A stretch of DNA of 7,707 nt from Candidatus Coatesiibacteriota bacterium (GTDB taxonomy: Bacteria > B130-G9): positions 1 to 7,707 of the forward strand of contig JAFGIT010000046.1 in NCBI GenBank assembly GCA_016929465.1, read 5' to 3'. Under the pieces are notes generated by a model that worked only from the letters and a program-made list of their open reading frames with translations, was not told the origin of the DNA and did not search any database. Numbering within the stretch: position 1 is the first letter of the stretch; the number at the start of each line of letters is the position of its first letter. This document shows positions 5,666 through 7,707 of this stretch, piece after piece. The translations under genes and the position numbers were made by a program.

Positions 5666-7707
5666 TTATGCTTTTATCTTCTTGTACTTGACGTTCTTGA
5701 TCTTCTTCGTCAGGACCGCCCCGTACTCGTCCAATTCGAGCTTCTTGGCCGGTCCCTTGAGATGGAGATCGAACTCCTCGACCGGCTTCTCGCCAGTCAG
5801 AAGAATCGGGACCGCATACTTGTTGCCGGACTTGTCGTAAACCCAGACCGGGATGCGCGTTCTGAACTGAGCATCTACATGCTTGATCTTGACCTTGGCG
5901 GTATTGCCCGAGATCTTGTATCCAAACTCGTAGCTTGGAATACCAGTCCCGTATATCCACTGGTCGAAAAACCACTGCATGTTGTCCTTCCCGAACAACG
6001 CTAGCATGTTGTCCTTGCCCAATGTCTGCTCGAGAACTTCCTGAACATCACAAGTTGTGGGGTTCTTCCAGCTCATTGAGGTCAGAAGGTTGCGGCAGAA
6101 TTTTTGGAATGCATTGTCGCCAACCATCTTCCTGATCATATGAACGAACCAGGGCCCCTTGTTGTAGATCATCGGGACGTAAGCATCACCCAGCCGTCGC
6201 CCGCCGAGTGATATGGAACCTTCCGGGTCATCCTTTATAGCACTGAATCGCCATTCATCAAGACATTGCTTGTATCGTTCGGGGCCCCTGGAGGCCTCTA
6301 CGTACATTGCGCTCTGGTGCTCGGTGAATGCCTCGGATATCCACTGGTCACGAGGTTGATACCACCCGATCACATGGCCCCAATACTGGTGACCGGCTTC
6401 GTGGTCCCAAAACCTCGGGCCCCAATCAGCGAGATACCTGAAGAAGAAATCGTATTGCGCTCTCTCCCCTTCTGCAATGAAAGAAGTACCGTCAAGTGTC
6501 AGCATTGATGGAAAGCCCTGGCCATAGAAGCTGAATAGAGGCATCATCACTGGCGAGATCTTTGAATAAGGGAATGGCACATAGAGAGCCTGAAGCCAGT
6601 CAAAGATGCTCTCGAACTCAGTGATCACCGCATCTGGGTCCTTAACGGTGAAGTTGATTACTTGGTACCTGTTGGTTTCTGTACGCCAATCATTACTACC
6701 GCTACCGGTACTGCTTGCCCTTTCATTGAAACCTACCCAATCGCTTGGGTTGGGATAATATTTCATTGATGGGCGATAATAGAACATGAATTTAAATGTG
6801 GAGCCATCAGGCCTCTTGAATTCTCTCTCTAACACGCTGTAATCACCGAGAATGACCGCAGCTAGCTTGATACATTCCTCGCTGCTCCAATGTGTATATG
6901 TGTAGTTTTCATCGGACCAGGAATCCTTGATTGCACCGACAGACAGCCCCTTATATGGCTTGGGCACACCGAGGACAACATCCATGGTCGCACACGCCAG
7001 ATAGCCATAGTTGGGATACCAGGTGCTATTCCCAGACGTGAACGAATCACTGGTGCGCATTCGCGAGCAGATATAGCCCTCGTATTCGGTTGTGAAACTG
7101 ATCCGCTGGCCAATATGAAGAGGTGGAAATATGAGGTCGAGAGTTTTTATGCGGAGAATATCCAATCCCCGATCATCAACGACCTTTGAGATCTTCATTG
7201 GAGTAGGTGGCTTTGTCCGAATACCCGAGAGATCGAATGGGACAACTTGTTCTCCAGTTGTCAGGGCCTCGACTTCAGCGGTTGCCCGGAATTTGGCGAC
7301 CATCGCGGCCTGGCCCAATGCGACTGTGCTGAATGGGCCTGCCATCGTGTAAACCTGCTGGTCCTCGCCGGTTATCTTGACGTCCACCTTCCTGTCCAGC
7401 ATGTTCACTAGGTCAACAGGCTCGTACTCCGCCTCATGCCTCGTCATCTCTTCTCTCTGAGAGGGTTTGTTGTACGAGTTCCAGGTGCCGCCAACTTGCG
7501 CTCCACCAGCCATCAACCTGATGTCTCTATTCTCGTAGAAATTAATCTCCTCCTGCGAACCAGGGGACGGTGGAAAGTCATAATAGCCGAGATTGAAATA
7601 CTTGGGGCTATACGAGTAGATTGTGCAGAGCTCGTCATAATCCGGCAGATAATAGAGCGCCATGCTCTTTTTCTCGCCCTCTGGCTGCCCCTTATACGGC
7701 AGCTTGG
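5666..7707 (-). CDS. M1-family zinc metallopeptidase (gluzincin), N-terminus outside window
   Basis: M1 peptidases are zinc enzymes that usually remove N-terminal residues from peptides. The frame is open through the right edge. The first in-frame ATG (7663) gives 665 residues, but in-frame codons without a stop continue upstream, so the true start and any signal peptide are probably beyond the window. Numbering from that ATG: N-terminal beta domain about 90-230; zinc site HEAGH (421-425) followed after exactly 18 residues by Glu444 in WISEAF; Tyr500 in YNKGPW, matching the transition-state tyrosine of the YxKG motif; and FDQWIYGTGIPSYEF (566-580), the usual start of the beta domain after the helical part. 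The GAMEN exopeptidase motif that binds the substrate amino terminus is replaced by GQGFPSM (381-387). Catalysis is therefore likely intact but aminopeptidase specificity is uncertain. The gene ends in its own terminator and is probably transcribed separately from the downstream operon. Confidence 0.92.
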   Translation of the reverse strand, partial: KLPYKGQPEGEKKSMALYYLPDYDELCTIYSYSPKYFNLGYYDFPPSPGSQEEINFYENRDIRLMAGGAQVGGTWNSYNKPSQREEMTRHEAEYEPVDLVNMLDRKVDVKITGEDQQVYTMAGPFSTVALGQAAMVAKFRATAEVEALTTGEQVVPFDLSGIRTKPPTPMKISKVVDDRGLDILRIKTLDLIFPPLHIGQRISFTTEYEGYICSRMRTSDSFTSGNSTWYPNYGYLACATMDVVLGVPKPYKGLSVGAIKDSWSDENYTYTHWSSEECIKLAAVILGDYSVLEREFKRPDGSTFKFMFYYRPSMKYYPNPSDWVGFNERASSTGSGSNDWRTETNRYQVINFTVKDPDAVITEFESIFDWLQALYVPFPYSKISPVMMPLFSFYGQGFPSMLTLDGTSFIAEGERAQYDFFFRYLADWGPRFWDHEAGHQYWGHVIGWYQPRDQWISEAFTEHQSAMYVEASRGPERYKQCLDEWRFSAIKDDPEGSISLGGRRLGDAYVPMIYNKGPWFVHMIRKMVGDNAFQKFCRNLLTSMSWKNPTTCDVQEVLEQTLGKDNMLALFGKDNMQWFFDQWIYGTGIPSYEFGYKISGNTAKVKIKHVDAQFRTRIPVWVYDKSGNKYAVPILLTGEKPVEEFDLHLKGPAKKLELDEYGAVLTKKIKNVKYKKIKA

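Noticed and set aside
5432-6004. 190-residue plus-strand open frame over the lipoprotein start and the peptidase 3' end
   Set aside because: It runs antisense through the M1 C-terminus, the terminator and the GWxTD signal peptide, and its product has no recognisable domain; a chance frame.
1-7707. CRISPR arrays, tRNA/rRNA genes, insertion sequences or prophage genes
   Set aside because: No repeat-spacer pattern, cloverleaf, rRNA-like stretch or transposase/integrase motif was seen.

Overview
The window looks like bacterial chromosomal DNA from a Gram-negative (double-membrane) organism. TonB, an ExbB/TolQ-type motor subunit and a lipoprotein with a GWxTD domain all imply an outer membrane. 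Base composition is moderate (mid-50s % GC by eye). GWxTD lipoproteins, Pro/Glu-rich TonB proteins and secreted M1 peptidases together suggest an uncultured Acidobacteria- or FCB-like lineage. This is inference; no marker gene is present to fix the taxon.

Layout. Positions 1-884 (+) hold the C-terminal half of a NodU/CmcH-type O-carbamoyltransferase cut by the left edge. An 81-base gap follows with two near-identical GC-rich palindromic units. Positions 966-1439 (+) encode a short membrane-anchored thioredoxin-fold protein whose active site has lost its first cysteine (GSSC). It converges on a compact minus-strand operon read from 5463 down to 1519: GWxTD lipoprotein, MacB/LolD-type ABC ATPase, ExbB/TolQ-like protein, TonB-like protein. 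Junctions in the operon are tight: TAG directly followed by a TTG start, then an 8-base overlap, then an ATGA overlap. Upstream, also on the minus strand, an M1-family zinc metallopeptidase (5666 to beyond the right edge) ends in a strong rho-independent terminator. The operon therefore probably has its own promoter in the roughly 140 bases between that terminator and its first gene, although I could not identify one convincingly.

How the genes may work together. The operon combines an ATP-driven module (a LolD/MacB-like ATPase with no permease in the window) with an ion-driven module (ExbB plus TonB with no ExbD between them) and a lipoprotein of unknown function. The ExbB-like subunit also carries Gln and Ser where ExbB/TolQ proteins normally have a conserved Glu and Thr in the last membrane helix. 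This operon is the most interesting part of the window. It may be an envelope machine that borrows missing partners from elsewhere in the genome, or a divergent one. Several annotated starts (5463, 3125, 2217) are internal to longer open frames and were chosen from ribosome-binding sites, overlaps or a signal peptide.
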